From: Paracyclopina nana | Taxonomy: Eukaryota > Arthropoda > Copepoda > Cyclopoida > Cyclopettidae | Reading direction: 5' to 3' | Assembly: GCA_019096065.1 (NCBI GenBank) | Contig: JAGUCH010000007.1 | Coordinates: 7,078,215 to 7,142,214 of the forward strand | DNA: 64,000 bases | Part shown: positions 40,265 to 51,808 of the stretch, one piece after another | How positions within the stretch are numbered: position 1 is the stretch's first letter | Layout of the letters: every line of letters starts with the position of its first letter | The notes under the pieces: model-generated | Databases searched by the model: none | What the model was told of the DNA's origin: nothing | Seen by the model: only the letters and a program-made list of their open reading frames with translations | Made by a program: the position numbers and the translations under genes

Positions 40265-43200
40265 CTATTCTGATCCTGGCGAAGGAGTGTAACACCACTT
40301 TTTGGTCACGGGTTTCTTGACCTTGATGGGAGGGGACTTTTTCTTGGCACATATTTCTTTGGGCACATCGGTGCATTCTTCCACAGGTTTGAGGGTTGGC
40401 ACCAATTTCGTCACATGCTTGCACTCCTTGTGAGGCTTCAGGTCACAAGTCTCCTCGGGTACCTTTAAAGCAAAGATTTGTAATTCTAGTCAATTGTATA
40501 TGATGGAAAGCAATTTCCGCATGTATAATTCAGTTTACCAATTTGTCTATAATTATTTAACCATATATTTAAAGCTCTGGTGTATTACTTTATCAAGAGT
40601 CTCGCATTATAAAGTTTTTCATTAGGTGTGTCACTCCCCTGTTCGACACCAACAAATAGGACCAGGACATAATATTCAAGGAAGTAAAACCCATTACAGA
40701 AAAAAAGGAGAAATAATACATCTTTCTTAAATGGGGATCGAACCCTGGACATTTGGTTTCAGAGTCCAATGCTCTACTGCCTGAGCTACTGATTTACTAT
40801 GAGTATTAACTGTAAAATTTCTTTTCTATGTCTGACCCCTGATGAAAAAGCTGAGCTAAGCTTAATAGAGTACAGTCTCTATCAGACAAAACTTGATCTA
40901 ACACATCTTTTAGCTCAAAAAAGTGCCAAAATTAGTAATGCACAGTTTTTGATTGATTAATTAACGCTTTCAGCTACTTTTGCATGACTGAGGGCCTCTC
41001 AACCCAAGCCCCCTAAGTAATGGATCAGATGCTAAGCCGAGATTGCCTGGTCTGGTAACTTCATTAACATTTGAAAATAACTTTCCGTCATGTAAAATTG
41101 TATTTACATATGTAAACAAATTATAAAACAGGCTTCAAAATATCAGAGCTCATTTTGCAAAGGAAAAATATTGTAGCATCACTTGGCTCTCGCAAGCTCA
41201 AGCCCACAAAGTTGCCACTCGATTTATACTTTACAAAATTTGCTCAGCTATTTTATTAGCTTGTTTTATAAATTGTTTACATAAAAAATAGATATTATTT
41301 CTGTTTTACCATCATCTTTGGTTGGGAAAATGAAAGCTAAGCTATTTGATTTGTTAACATTACTGCGCCATAAAATAACTAATAAAATGTCATCAAATGC
41401 ACTCTCTAACAAGCATAATGACATTAGTTACCTCTTGGATTGTGGTCTCTTTCTTTTGGATACACTCTTCGGGTGCCTGGACAAATCCACAACCTGAAGG
41501 TGCACACAACTTCTTGGGCACTTTGAAGCACTTGGTTTCAGGCGTGACTTTCTTCACCAATTCAGATCTGACATTGCACTTTTGCACTGGCCACTCTTTG
41601 CACTCTTCCTCAGCAGAGTAGCCCTTCTCCACCAGCTGGCACTTGTACTCCTTCACCTCTATACAGTCTGGAATGTCATCCACAACATTGTGCTCATGAT
41701 ACCTTGAAAGCAAATAAATGCTTACCTAGAAGAATCATCCTTGATTACATAAGTTGGCTTACCTGGTTTCGCACATGGACTCGTACTCAGTTTTGCACTC
41801 AACTGGACCAGGCACATTGCAGTCCTTGACCAAGGGAGTGTGGCAGACCTCCACAGTTTCATTCATGGCTACCTTTTTGTACTCGATGAAGCAGTTTTTC
41901 TCAAAGGTCTCCTCGCACTCTTCTTCCTGCTGAGCCTCAAAATCGGTTGTGTAAGACGTTTGGCACTGCTTGTCATAGGTGTGGTGGCACTCAATCTCCT
42001 CATCTTCCACGATCTCTTCAACATACTCAATTTTGTCCACACACCTCTCCGCTGCCTTGGCAATGACTCCAATGGTCAACTCTGGAGGGTGAACCGGACC
42101 GACCAAGTAATCAGGCTTGGCATCAATTGCCTCATGATGAACATGGATGGGTTCTTGGACCAAGGGTTGTCTTGCACGAGGATTAAATGAATTGTGATTT
42201 GTTTCCAATGCTGGTGGAGGACCAAGATCTTGATGACCTACATGATGAGGCTCTAGATGACCTAAGTGATGAGGCTCTTGATGACCTAAGTGATGAGGCT
42301 CTTGATGACCTAAGTGATGAGGCTCTTGATGACCTAAGTGATGAGGCTCTTGACGACCCAATTGATGAGGCTCTTGATGACCTAAGTGATGAGGATCTGG
42401 ATGATGTTCAACTAGTTTGGGAGCAACATGTGGAATTGCTCCTGGATGACTTTGATGATCATGGTTTGCCTGGAAAGGATGAAGCTTATGATCCTCCAAT
42501 GCTGGAAAATTATGATACTCTTGACTCTGATCATGGGTTGGAATGTCATAGGGATCTTTTTGAGGCTGATTGCTGTCATGATGATGAACATGAGGATCTT
42601 GAGCATCAAGATCATTTTGATCTTTAATGTACGGATCTTCATAGTAAGCTTGGGTAATTTGAACCTGAGGATCATGCCCCTGATGAGAATGATGATCACG
42701 GTCATAAGCACTATAAACTTCATGACCATGATCTTTGATATCAGTTTTTCTGATGCTATCGCTACCATAAGGGTTTGGGATGACTCGGTCATCACTGATG
42801 GGTTTAGAGTTAATATGCTCATGCTTGTGATTATTAGGATTATGGCTGTTAGTAATGCTTGAGTGAGGATCTGGATGAGGACCAAGGATTGGAACAAGAT
42901 TGTGATCATCATCAATGTTTTTTCTTGAATATGGACTATTTTGAAAGGCAATGTGCTGGTGATCTTGAACGCTAGGATGCCTGTCTGGATGAGGATTTTT
43001 TGAAGGGTTTGGCCTCTCTGAATGATGATCTGGAGCCAATGGTTCTGTATGGGTACCCGGATTATAATGAGAGGGTTGAGGCTCCGGATGAGGATCTGGA
43101 GGATAGTGATGATAAGAGGGAGCTGCTGGAGGCTCAACAGGATGAGAAGTTTTTTCTACATGATATGCAGTACCTTGGCCTTTATGAATATCACCATGAA

Positions 43201-45145
43201 GATGAGGCTGCTTTTGATGAGCCTCATGGCGATGAGGCTCTGGATGGTGATGATGAGCTGATTTTTCAGTCTGGTTGTGAGTTGTTACTTTTGAATATGG
43301 CCTAGGATCAAATAGTTTGGAAGGTTTTTCAAGTTGGATATAGTCGCCCTGGATTGATCCTTGATGATCCAGATTTGAATATGGATCCGAGCCATGATTT
43401 CCAATATGAAATTGATCCTGTTGTTTTGGATGGTAAGTTTTACCTTTGCCATGATGGTATTCGTTGGACTTGTGATGGGAGTCTGGATGATCCAAAAGAC
43501 CATGACTGCTGTCAGGATGAGGAAGATCATGATGATGATCTTGAGGGTATGATTGGGTATTTTCATGCGGATATTTTTTGGGCTTAGCATAGGTGTCCGG
43601 ATGCTCCATAAGACCACCAACAGTTGGTTTATATTGGTCTTTTGGAATTGGATGATTGTGATGATAGTTAGCGGGGTTATTTTGATCATGTCCATGCTTG
43701 CGGTTATGAGAGTTGGCATGCAAAGGTCCTTGATCAAGTTGGTGATCATATGGATCAATTGGACTTGGAGTTACTTCATCAGCATAATGGTTAGCAGGAT
43801 TAGTCAAATATTGGGTAGGATCTGGATTAGCTTGAATTTTAGCCTGTACGGGATAGTGATGTTGGCCATGATGATCATGTTGATGCTTCTGAGCATAATG
43901 ATTTTGAGGGTTGGGACTTTGATCAGCTTTATGAGCAATGCCTAAATGCTGATTAAGTGAGTACACTTGATGTTCCGGATGAACGGAAATTTTCAGGGAA
44001 TCGGAAGCTTTGTCGCCATATCCAGGATGAGCCTCTGAATGTTGATGATGATGAGCATTGGCAAGGTTAGTGATCTTGGCGGCAAAAGCATCATGGTTAG
44101 GATTTTTTGGATGGTTAGTAGATTTTATAGAGTTATCATATGGATGTGGATGATCGCCACTTACCACATGATGATGATGATCCTGGGTCTGTTGATGCTG
44201 AAATGATCTTGGTCGGGAAACCACCTTGAACTTGGGCTCCTGATAAGTCTCTGGAACCTGCTGAACTGGCTGAGGCTGCTGCACAGGTTCCTGGATGACA
44301 ACAGGACGTTTACTAGCATGATCTTGAAACTTGTCCAAGACTTGATTGCCAGGATGGATGACTTGTCTACTTGTCGTCTGGAATCCAGGATGAACTTGGG
44401 CTTGTGGACTAGGTTGACCCATGAGAGCCAACTGGGCTTGAACTCTCGCCTCGTGATCCTTGAGTGCTTGGGCATGCCGTTCCAAGGCACTGGACAAGCT
44501 TGAATCCGTGATGAACTGAGAGTTGGCTTGAGCCTGTCTTTGGGAGTTGAGTGTGGGCAGCCTTGGACTGAATTGGCGTTGCTGACTCTGGAATCTTTGT
44601 TGCGGAAGTTGGGGAAACGAAATCCTTTCTTGAGCAGCTCTTCTGGACAATTGTTGCTGCTCTTGCTGAAGTTGCTGCTGAGGATTGGCCGTTGGCCTTG
44701 CCAAACTCGCTTGTTGAGCAAAAGGAAATTGGTTGAGGGCCTTGCCATTTCTCGACCAATAGCTTCCATACTGACGTCCTAAAACACAATTTAAAACAAA
44801 CTAGAATATGCTGTTGAGTTTATTTGTTTTGAAAGGAGACGCTTTCTTGTGAGGAAAAGCCAAATTCGGCCTTTTCCCGGACCAAATAAACAACTCGAGC
44901 AACGCCCCGAATCAAAACAAAAAATAACGGTTTTTAACGAGATATTGGGGGAAAAAGTACTTACCGTACGATCTGCCAGGAAAGAAGTAATTGTTGTAGT
45001 AATTTCCCAAACCAGGCTCAGCCTCGGCCTCAGCCTCGGCTTTCACGAGGTGCACGACCAAAATGGCCGCCCAGAGAAGTACCTAAAACGGATTTTTAGT
45101 TTCACAAAGAAGATACTTTTTATTATATGGCTTTACCTCCTTCAT
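40265..45145 (-). CDS. Histidine-rich secreted protein with Cys-rich C-terminus, 1,203 aa
   Basis: Five exons join in phase: 45145-45137 (only three codons), 45082-44965, 44778-41763, 41702-41432 and 40462-40265. A signal peptide spans exons 1-2 (MKEVLLWAAILVVHLVKAEA). The N-terminal part is Gln-rich, followed by about 700 residues dominated by His, Pro, Asp and Asn, including about six repeats of the GHQEPHHL type near 42,230-42,400. The C-terminal ~250 residues carry paired cysteines at regular spacing with acidic stretches, probably a disulphide-bonded domain. Such architecture suits an extracellular matrix, cuticle or metal-binding secreted protein; I do not recognise a named family. A plus-strand Asp/Glu/Leu-rich open stretch at 42,187-42,627 is an antisense shadow of the His repeats. 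Confidence 0.8.
40730..40797 (-). pseudogene. tRNA-derived sequence (tRNA-Gln-like) or SINE head
   Basis: The minus strand has an A box (TAGCTCAGGCAGTAGAGC), an anticodon loop of the CTCTGAA type that would read CUG (Gln) and a B box (GGTTCGATCCC). The acceptor stem does not pair and the T stem keeps only three pairs, so this is a pseudogene or SINE head rather than a working tRNA. It lies in an intron of the His-rich gene. Confidence 0.55.
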
Positions 45146-46378
45146 GACCTTGGTGGTGTCACATTCAAACTGAACTGCAATTGCGTTAAAAACGCGCTCT
45201 TTGTGTCTTAGTAAGACACACAAAAAATCTCACGGGCCAATATTGAGCCCTCTCGACTCGAAATGGGTTGGTCCTTGTTAGCAACTCTTCGCTATTAAAA
45301 GGTCATTTTCAATTCTTGAAATTCGAAGAAAATCTTCTTTGCTCAATAATTTTATTTCAGCTTTAAGGAACAAGAAAATAATGAAGTGTGATTCGTTTTT
45401 AGCTACAATTGCCGTCAATTTTTAAATCTTCATGTCTTTAAATGTCACTATTTGAAAATGGATGATAGCCATTTCTTTTTTTATAATGATCTTTTTGATG
45501 GAGCCTTGCTTTGCTTGAAAAGCAGAGTGAGACCGAGTTTGATATTTCGGAAAGAGTCAAAGGTCAGAATAGTTCACTAGTCCTTAAGCGTTTTTTGATG
45601 TTTTTGAGCAGCTTAATCATTTTTTAGCTGCTAAAAATCCAGCATTTTACTTTTGCAGATGAAGGCATGGAATTGAAGCTTCCTAATCAACATAATGAGA
45701 TCCTTGTACATCAAAGGAAGAAGAAGAAGCTTCTCTGCTAGATTTATAATAAAAGTGCACACTTTGAGAGCCTCAGAGTTTTTGAGCTAGCTAATTTCTG
45801 ATTTGGAAAAAAGGCTTGATTAAGGCATTCATTCAATTTTGGCCATGTCAGGTAACCGAACTTAACCCAGCAGCTCAAATGACCATTCTGGCCTAAAATT
45901 AGACCACCAAATCTTCTTTATTCAGGATATTCTGATGATGATGAAGCCTTGTGAGGATGGATTATTGCAGTTGTGACACATAAAGTGGTGTGCTATTTAG
46001 AATTTAGGACAAGAAGGTTATGGCACCATGGAATAATTGCCCTTTTGTGACTGAAGACTGCGCACAAAATGCTTTGTTGCCAATAGGATGTAGTTATTGT
46101 GTCGTGATCTACCAACATCACTTCACAAAAGTTCACAAAGTGTAAAACAAACAATTAATCCCTTTTATAAAAAACGATCTCAATTCCATGCAGAGTCGTT
46201 GAATAAGTCAAGGAAAATGAACATGAAACTGAGAAAAAAAGTCTCAACAAATGAAATGTCATCAAAAGTTGATTATTGCAAAGTAAGGAAGTGCCTAATT
46301 TGCTCAAAAAATTTTTGACAAATATTTAGTTGTTCGTCAAATGAATACGGGTCTTCATCAAGAGAGTGAACGTCAAAA

Positions 46379-46386
46379 TGACGTCA
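46379..46386. promoter_or_regulatory. CRE palindrome TGACGTCA
   Basis: Full 8-bp cAMP-response element upstream of the CREB gene. Confidence 0.6.
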
Positions 46387-46616
46387 GCAAAATTGGCCTT
46401 TCTCTACAAACAATTGACCTTCTCCGATTGGAAAACTTCGCTTCATGATCTCTTCTTTCCTAAGATTATTTGACTGATTTTAGCTTAAATAATGAGCGTA
46501 TTTAGTACCAGCTTCCAATGCTTCAATGCCACTATGAATAGCAAACTTTCGGCCATTTTCCCCACATTTTCCTCGATGATTTCTTCTTGAGTGAGTTGAG
46601 TACTTGCGTAATCTTC

Positions 46617-46624
46617 TGACGTCA
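46617..46624. promoter_or_regulatory. CRE palindrome TGACGTCA
   Basis: Second full CRE, about 240 bp from the first. Confidence 0.6.
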
Positions 46625-46859
46625 TCTCGGCGGAGAGAAACGTTCAGCACTTTTCTTGGCATAAAAAGACTTACACTGGAAAAAAATCCCAGTTTTAGCC
46701 AATTTATGGCTGCAAATCTGCCAATTGTCGAAATTCGAAAGCATCATTTAAAAAGGCAAGCAACGGGGAAGAAGATTATTAAGAATTATTATTATAACAA
46801 AATTCGTTTACTCGGCTTCAGAAATGAACGGAGATGTCATTTACACGCGCGCGCGCGCG

Positions 46860-46867
46860 TGACGTCA
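46860..46867. promoter_or_regulatory. CRE palindrome TGACGTCA next to (CG)n
   Basis: Third full CRE, again about 240 bp on, directly after the alternating sequence ACGCGCGCGCGCGCG. Confidence 0.6.
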
Positions 46868-47496
46868 TTTCGCAGGAAAGTCCCCGTAATTCTCCACGTC
46901 ACAAAAATAAGGTGAATTTTAGATTAGAAACCTAAAAAAGCGCCTGATTGGATTTACTTATAGATTTCTTTACACGGATTTTCGTGAATATTACGCAAAT
47001 TAATGAATTTCCGCGCAGAAAAAAACCTAATTTTCAAGCTATTTTTGTTATTTTCAGGTCAAATTATAGTCGAGTATCAATTTGAAAAATAAAACCTATT
47101 TTCGCGTTCAATTAGCGTCAGAATTTTATATATCAATTATATAGGTGAATCTTTGAAGGAAATTTAAAAATGCGTGTAGAGAACGAGCCTCTAGGTGTGT
47201 ATACAGTAGACAGCTGAAAGAGAGAGAGTATAAGGCTGTGCTTTCGAAAATATATGCAACGCGTAGAGCGGCCGCGCCGTAGTAGTTGTAATACACCTGG
47301 CCATGGCCTTGCAAGGCCTTGGAAACAGCTGTTGAATATTTTTGCTCTCTGTGTAAGTGAAGCTCAACCAAGGGCACCACAGGCTGCTGTTTGGTGAGGA
47401 GAACTACCACTCATTTGGCATCAACTTCTTCAAGCAGAAAGGAGCTTTTCCAACCAACTTTTGCAGCTGAAAGCGCAACAGGTTTCGCACACCTAC

Positions 47497-47507
47497 TATA
47501 TAAAAGG
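47497..47507 (+). promoter_or_regulatory. TATA box, candidate CREB promoter
   Basis: TATATAAAAGG about 750 bp before the first recognised CREB exon. The first untranslated exon was not resolved. Confidence 0.45.
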
Positions 47508-48174
47508 TGAGTCACCTTATTGAAAGTATTTTCAAACATTTCATGGGTTAGCTCAGGTTGGGATTTAAAGCGGCTCAGAATGGAAAAATCGGGAAATTTC
47601 TAGCATTATTTGAGGCCTCTTCTATAATAGAGGCTTTGATTCTTTGTAGCGTTGAAAGCCTGGGCTTAGTCTCGTTCTGTAAGATGTATTTTGCTGAGTT
47701 TCGAATCATTGGCAAAAATATCATGGCTCAATATTTTAGGCATATACTGCATTTACTCCATGCATAACTCCTAAGGAAAATGCACGAAAAACACCTTAAG
47801 CCAACATAAAAGTAAACAAATGTATAATTTGGCTATTAGCTGCGCCTTTTTAAAGCTGAATTTTACTTTTAATCATAGAAACGTGAGGAAAGCTTTTGTT
47901 TTGAAAAATGCTGCAAACCATATGAGACAAATTGGAAAAACTGCCACTAAAAATGCCGCTCGGCCCCAAGCTGAACTCACAGGGAGGCATTTTAAACCAT
48001 TTTTTCCACACCCTTGCTTAAAAAGGCATTTGTGAAATTGGCATCAATTTTCAGTTTCCCTACCTGAAATTGAAGGGATTTCGAGCCTGAAATCTTTGCT
48101 CATCTTTGTAAGAGATTTGATTTGAGTGATTTGGAGTACGGCAAATAAAACTGTCAAATCCTTCGGGGGAAAAG

Positions 48175-48182
48175 TGACGTCA
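48175..48182. promoter_or_regulatory. CRE palindrome TGACGTCA
   Basis: Fourth full CRE, 64 bp before the exon at 48,246. Confidence 0.55.
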
Positions 48183-48245
48183 ATGAGAGTGGAGAATCTT
48201 TTGCTGCAGCTATTTTCATTATCTTATCTTTTAATCTCGTTTCAG

Positions 48246-50760
48246 AAGCATTATTACGAAACGTTGCTTTTCCAATCCACTGATATCATGATAGGTAAGC
48301 ACTTGAATTAAGTCAAAGCGAGAATGAATTGAGTTTTTCTGTCCGCCCAGAAGACAAAAGTGATGCCCACTCTGGAAGTGAGTCGAGTGGAAGCGATGAG
48401 CTGAGCCACCAATCGGCCTCAAATGTCACCACCTCTACCTCCATCATTTCGGCTTTTAATGCTCACCATGGTAAGAGATCTGTTACCTAAGCTAATTAGG
48501 GCCTAATCTCGGATATGGAATCACAAATCAGTGAATTAATTTAGTAATTGGAGCGGTTTCAGCTTGCATTCAAGGTTAGGCAACTTTGCTCCCAAAAAGA
48601 CGTACTTTCATGTTAGTCATTTACATAACATAGGCCTTTAAAAGAGCCTTTGTTCACCATTTGGCAAAATGATGTAATTTTTGAAAAACAGGCCTTTTGG
48701 GCTGACATTTGCCTTACTTACAGGCCTACTTTTCTATTTCTGACAAAATAGGTCCTTTTATCTATGTAGGCCTTTTATAACTAAGTAGGCCTTTTACAAC
48801 TTAGTAGGCCTTTTATAACTTAGTAGGCCTTTTATAACTTGGTAGGCCTTTGATAACTTGGTAGGCCTTTTATAACCTGGTAGGCCTTTTATAACTTGGT
48901 AGGCCTTTGATAACTTGGTAGGCCTTTGATAACTTGGTAGGCCTTTAAGAACTAAGTAGGCCTTTTATAACTAATTAGGCCTTTTATAACTAATTAGGCC
49001 TTTTATAACTAAGTAGGCCTTTGATAACTTGGTAGGCCTTTTATAACTAAGTAGGCCTTTGATAACTTGGTAGGCCTTTTATAACTAAGTAGGCCTTATT
49101 AAAGTGTTGATCTCTGAATAGTAGGCCTTACTGAATTGTAGGCCTTTCTAAATAATAGCATTTTTTTTACTAAAGTTTGAGACATTATTGGGCTTCTCTT
49201 TTGCTTTTGTGAGGTTCCCTTTGTACAATGAGGGCATTCTTTGAAAAATCCCGAATTTTGTTGAGTTTTTGGCTTGAGTTGCTACAGTCGATATTAGCAG
49301 ATTATTGGCTTTGTTTTCACATGATTTTCCAACTGTTCAAAAAATAGGAATATTCATGCATGCGCAAGTGAAACCTGAAAATGGAGTAAGTTTAAGTGAT
49401 GATCACAGATTGATCAAGCTCATTATTTTTGGTTATGAGAAAAGATTTAATTTTAACTGCTCAAAGGAAGAGATCAAAGGAAGAGAACGACATGATAGGG
49501 TTTTTTGGTTTTTTTATGACCTAAGTTGGCATTGAAATCACGTATTTCAAGGGGCAGGCGTAATTTTGGTGATTCCGGATTTTACTCCAATTTTCTCCTT
49601 GATAATTGAGCTGTTAAATTTTGAAAAAAAGGGAGGAAAATGAGCAAGGAATTTTGCGTTAAAGGTCGAAGGAGCCACGTGACGAGCAGCTCGACTGACG
49701 TCAATCCGTCTGAGGGTTTTGGCGAGGCCGCTCGAGGCCACCACATTGCTCACTACACATCATCGCAGCCTCATCATGTAAGTTGAAGGAGCTGCTGCAG
49801 TCGAATAGCACTCACCATTGTTTTCAGGCTTCTGGATTCTTCCCAACTAACGGCGGAGGCCATCTAGGGCTTCAAATGATGCCTGGCTTTGGAGGCCACG
49901 AGTCCTCCCCTCACGTTGGAGGTCATCCGCATCAGCCGACCGAGGCCAACCGGAAGCGGGCGGTGAGGCTGCAGAAAAACCGAGAGGCTGCCCGCGAGTG
50001 CAGAAGGAAGAAGAAGGAGTACATCAAGTGTCTGGAGAACAGGGTGGCTGTCCTCGAGGTGAGCTTACCTAAATAAAAGGCAGTTAAAAGGCGTAAAGTT
50101 GCCAGGTTCGCAGCGCCATCTACCCCGCCAACTTTGCCCAGTACATTTGACATGGTTACACTACATAGGCCATCACTAATATGGGCTATTTTTTGGCTTT
50201 TGGTGCACTAATCCTAAGCACTATTAATACGGCATAATCTACGGATAAAATGGCACCCTTTCAAGAGTTGTCAGTTTCTGGAATAAATTGGCGTAAAGTC
50301 GCTAGATTCGCAGCGCCATCTAGCCTGGCAACTTTTCCCAGTACATTTGACATGGCTACACTACATAGGCCATCACTAATGGGCTATTTTTTGGCTTTTG
50401 GTGCACTAATTCTATGCACTTTATTAATATGACATAATCTACGGATAAAATGGCACTCTTTCGAGCCATAAAACCATATCCAACTCACGCAAATTTCCTA
50501 GCCTTTCATCGCTGAAACCAATTTTTCTAACCTGATCAACTAGTCAAATTGCCGCTCGAGATCACGTGAAAAGTTTCGCGCGCGACAGTTTTTCCAAATG
50601 TAATTGCCCAAAAAGCGCTATCTAGCGAAAAAGTTTGTCCCTCCAAAGGCTTATTTTTGCTTTTCACTCACAGAACCAAAACAAGGCCCTCATCGAGGAG
50701 CTCAAGTCGCTCAAAGAGTTGTATGCTGGAAAAAGCTATGGTGCATCCGAGGTGAGCTAG
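48246..50760 (+). CDS. CREB: CREB/CREM-type bZIP transcription factor
   Basis: Exons 48246-48294, 48351-48470, 49665-49777, 49828-50058 and 50674-50760 join in phase with GT-AG borders. From the ATG at 48288 the product is 185 aa; exons further 5' may exist. Exon 4 encodes the CREB1-type basic region (NREAARECRRKKKEY) and the start of the leucine zipper (CLENRVAVLE); exon 5 continues NQNKALIEELKSLKELY and stops at TAG, as in vertebrate CREB, where an intron also splits the zipper. The N-terminal part is Ser/His rich; no kinase-inducible domain with an RRPSY site is seen in these exons, so it may be a short, ICER-like form or the KID exons may lie upstream. Intron 2 carries an 18-19-bp minisatellite and intron 4 a dispersed repeat. 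Confidence 0.85.
48755..49115 (+). repeat. Minisatellite, ~19-bp unit, about 18 copies
   Basis: Tandem units of the form TAGGCCTTTTATAACTTGG, with variants (AACTAAG, AACTAAT, TTGATAACTTGG), in the CREB intron. Confidence 0.9.
49696..49703. promoter_or_regulatory. CRE palindrome inside a CREB coding exon
   Basis: TGACGTCA encoded within exon 3. It may be chance. Confidence 0.35.
50085..50660. repeat. Dispersed repeat, two units plus tail, in CREB intron
   Basis: Same family as 5,365-6,100: units start near 50,090 and 50,290 with GCGCCATCTA motifs, followed by the tail with CGCTCGAGATCACGTGA and AGCGCTATCTAGCG. Confidence 0.8.
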
Positions 50761-51078
50761 CTATTATGCAGAGATCGCTGATGATTTAACGGAATGCCCA
50801 GTTTTGACACGTGTTTCAGGTACCTAAAGTCAAGATCTTGTGACTGAACTTTGTATTTGGCGAGTTTTCCTAAATGTGGGCGTGACTTTTTAGGATGATT
50901 GTGTGGCTGTGAAGACACTGTAAAAAATGTATTTGTTGTACACATCTTCTCTGATCCCACCAAAAAGCTAAGCAAAAACCGATGTTTCAATTTTTGTCAT
51001 CATTACATTATGTGCTAAATAAACCGGACCAAGTTTTTAGGTGTTTTCAGAACATGAGCTGAGTCAAATACTTGAGTC

Positions 51079-51560
51079 TCAAAAATGGAGAAAACAAACT
51101 TGGCATTTAGCCTGAAAATGCAAATATAGTATGAAAAAAAGGGAAAATATGGTTATAGAGGTAGGCTTTATTGCTGTATATAGAATCTCTGTGGCATAAA
51201 ATAGATTTAAGATAAACTGTGTGATGGCAACTGAAGATAATAATGCGCGCGAGTTGAGGCTGAGAATCTCCCTGAGCATGTATCCCTGGTGGCTCAGTGA
51301 GTCCTGACATCACCACCTGGAGCTGCCAGGGTAGTCACCCTTCCGCAGCACACTCAGCTGCTGGCCCTTGCTCAGCTCCAGCTCGTTGCTCCTGGCCGAG
51401 TGGTAGTTGTGGCAGGCGTAGAGCCGGCTCTGGTTGGCCACGCCCAGACACTCCTCCATGCACCGGAGGTAGGCGTGGCAGGCCTGGTGGTCGAGTAGAG
51501 GTCCGCGGCCGTTTTGCCCGAGCTGTAAGCAAGCGCGAGGACGCACCAAAAACCTGAGCA
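51079..51560 (-). pseudogene. Broken duplicate of the ASPP-like SH3 exon
   Basis: Minus strand 51,560-51,300 repeats the ASPP-like ending (YLRCMEECLGVANQ... then ELELSKGQQLSVLRKGDYPG) and breaks at a premature TGA where the parent has a Trp-Trp-Cys run. The ankyrin part is missing. The downstream flank (50,991-51,130) also repeats that of the parent (51,586-51,720), so the duplication is tandem, about 0.6 kb. Confidence 0.8.
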
Positions 51561-51808
51561 AATACCGAGGAAATTTTCAATTTTTGTCATCATTACATTA
51601 TACTAGTATGTGCTAAATAAACCAGACCAAGTTTTTAGGTGTTTTCAGAACATGAGCTGAGTCAAATATTTGAGTCTCAAAAATGGAGAAAACAAACTTG
51701 GCATTTAGCCTGAAAATCTTGCAAAATAGAGGTGGGCTTTATTGCTGTATATAGAATCTCTGTAGCATAAAATAGATATAAGATAAACTGTGTGATGGCA
51801 ACTGAAGA

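Larger units (their letters stand above)
45146..48245. other. Region upstream of the CREB gene
   Basis: No protein gene supported. Contains three full CRE palindromes, an alternating (CG)n tract at about 46,845-46,859 abutting one of them, and a strong TATA box at 47,497. The left end should hold the promoter of the His-rich gene. Confidence 0.5.

Noticed and set aside
40730-40797. Functional tRNA-Gln gene
   Set aside because: Acceptor stem is not paired and the T stem has only three pairs; recorded as tRNA-derived.
42187-42627. Plus-strand open stretch made of repeated Asp/Glu/Leu-rich units
   Set aside because: It is the antisense of the His-rich repeats in a well-supported spliced minus-strand gene; the repeat keeps both strands open.
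47126-47410. 94-codon minus-strand stretch near the CREB promoter
   Set aside because: No homology, low complexity, and position in a regulatory region.
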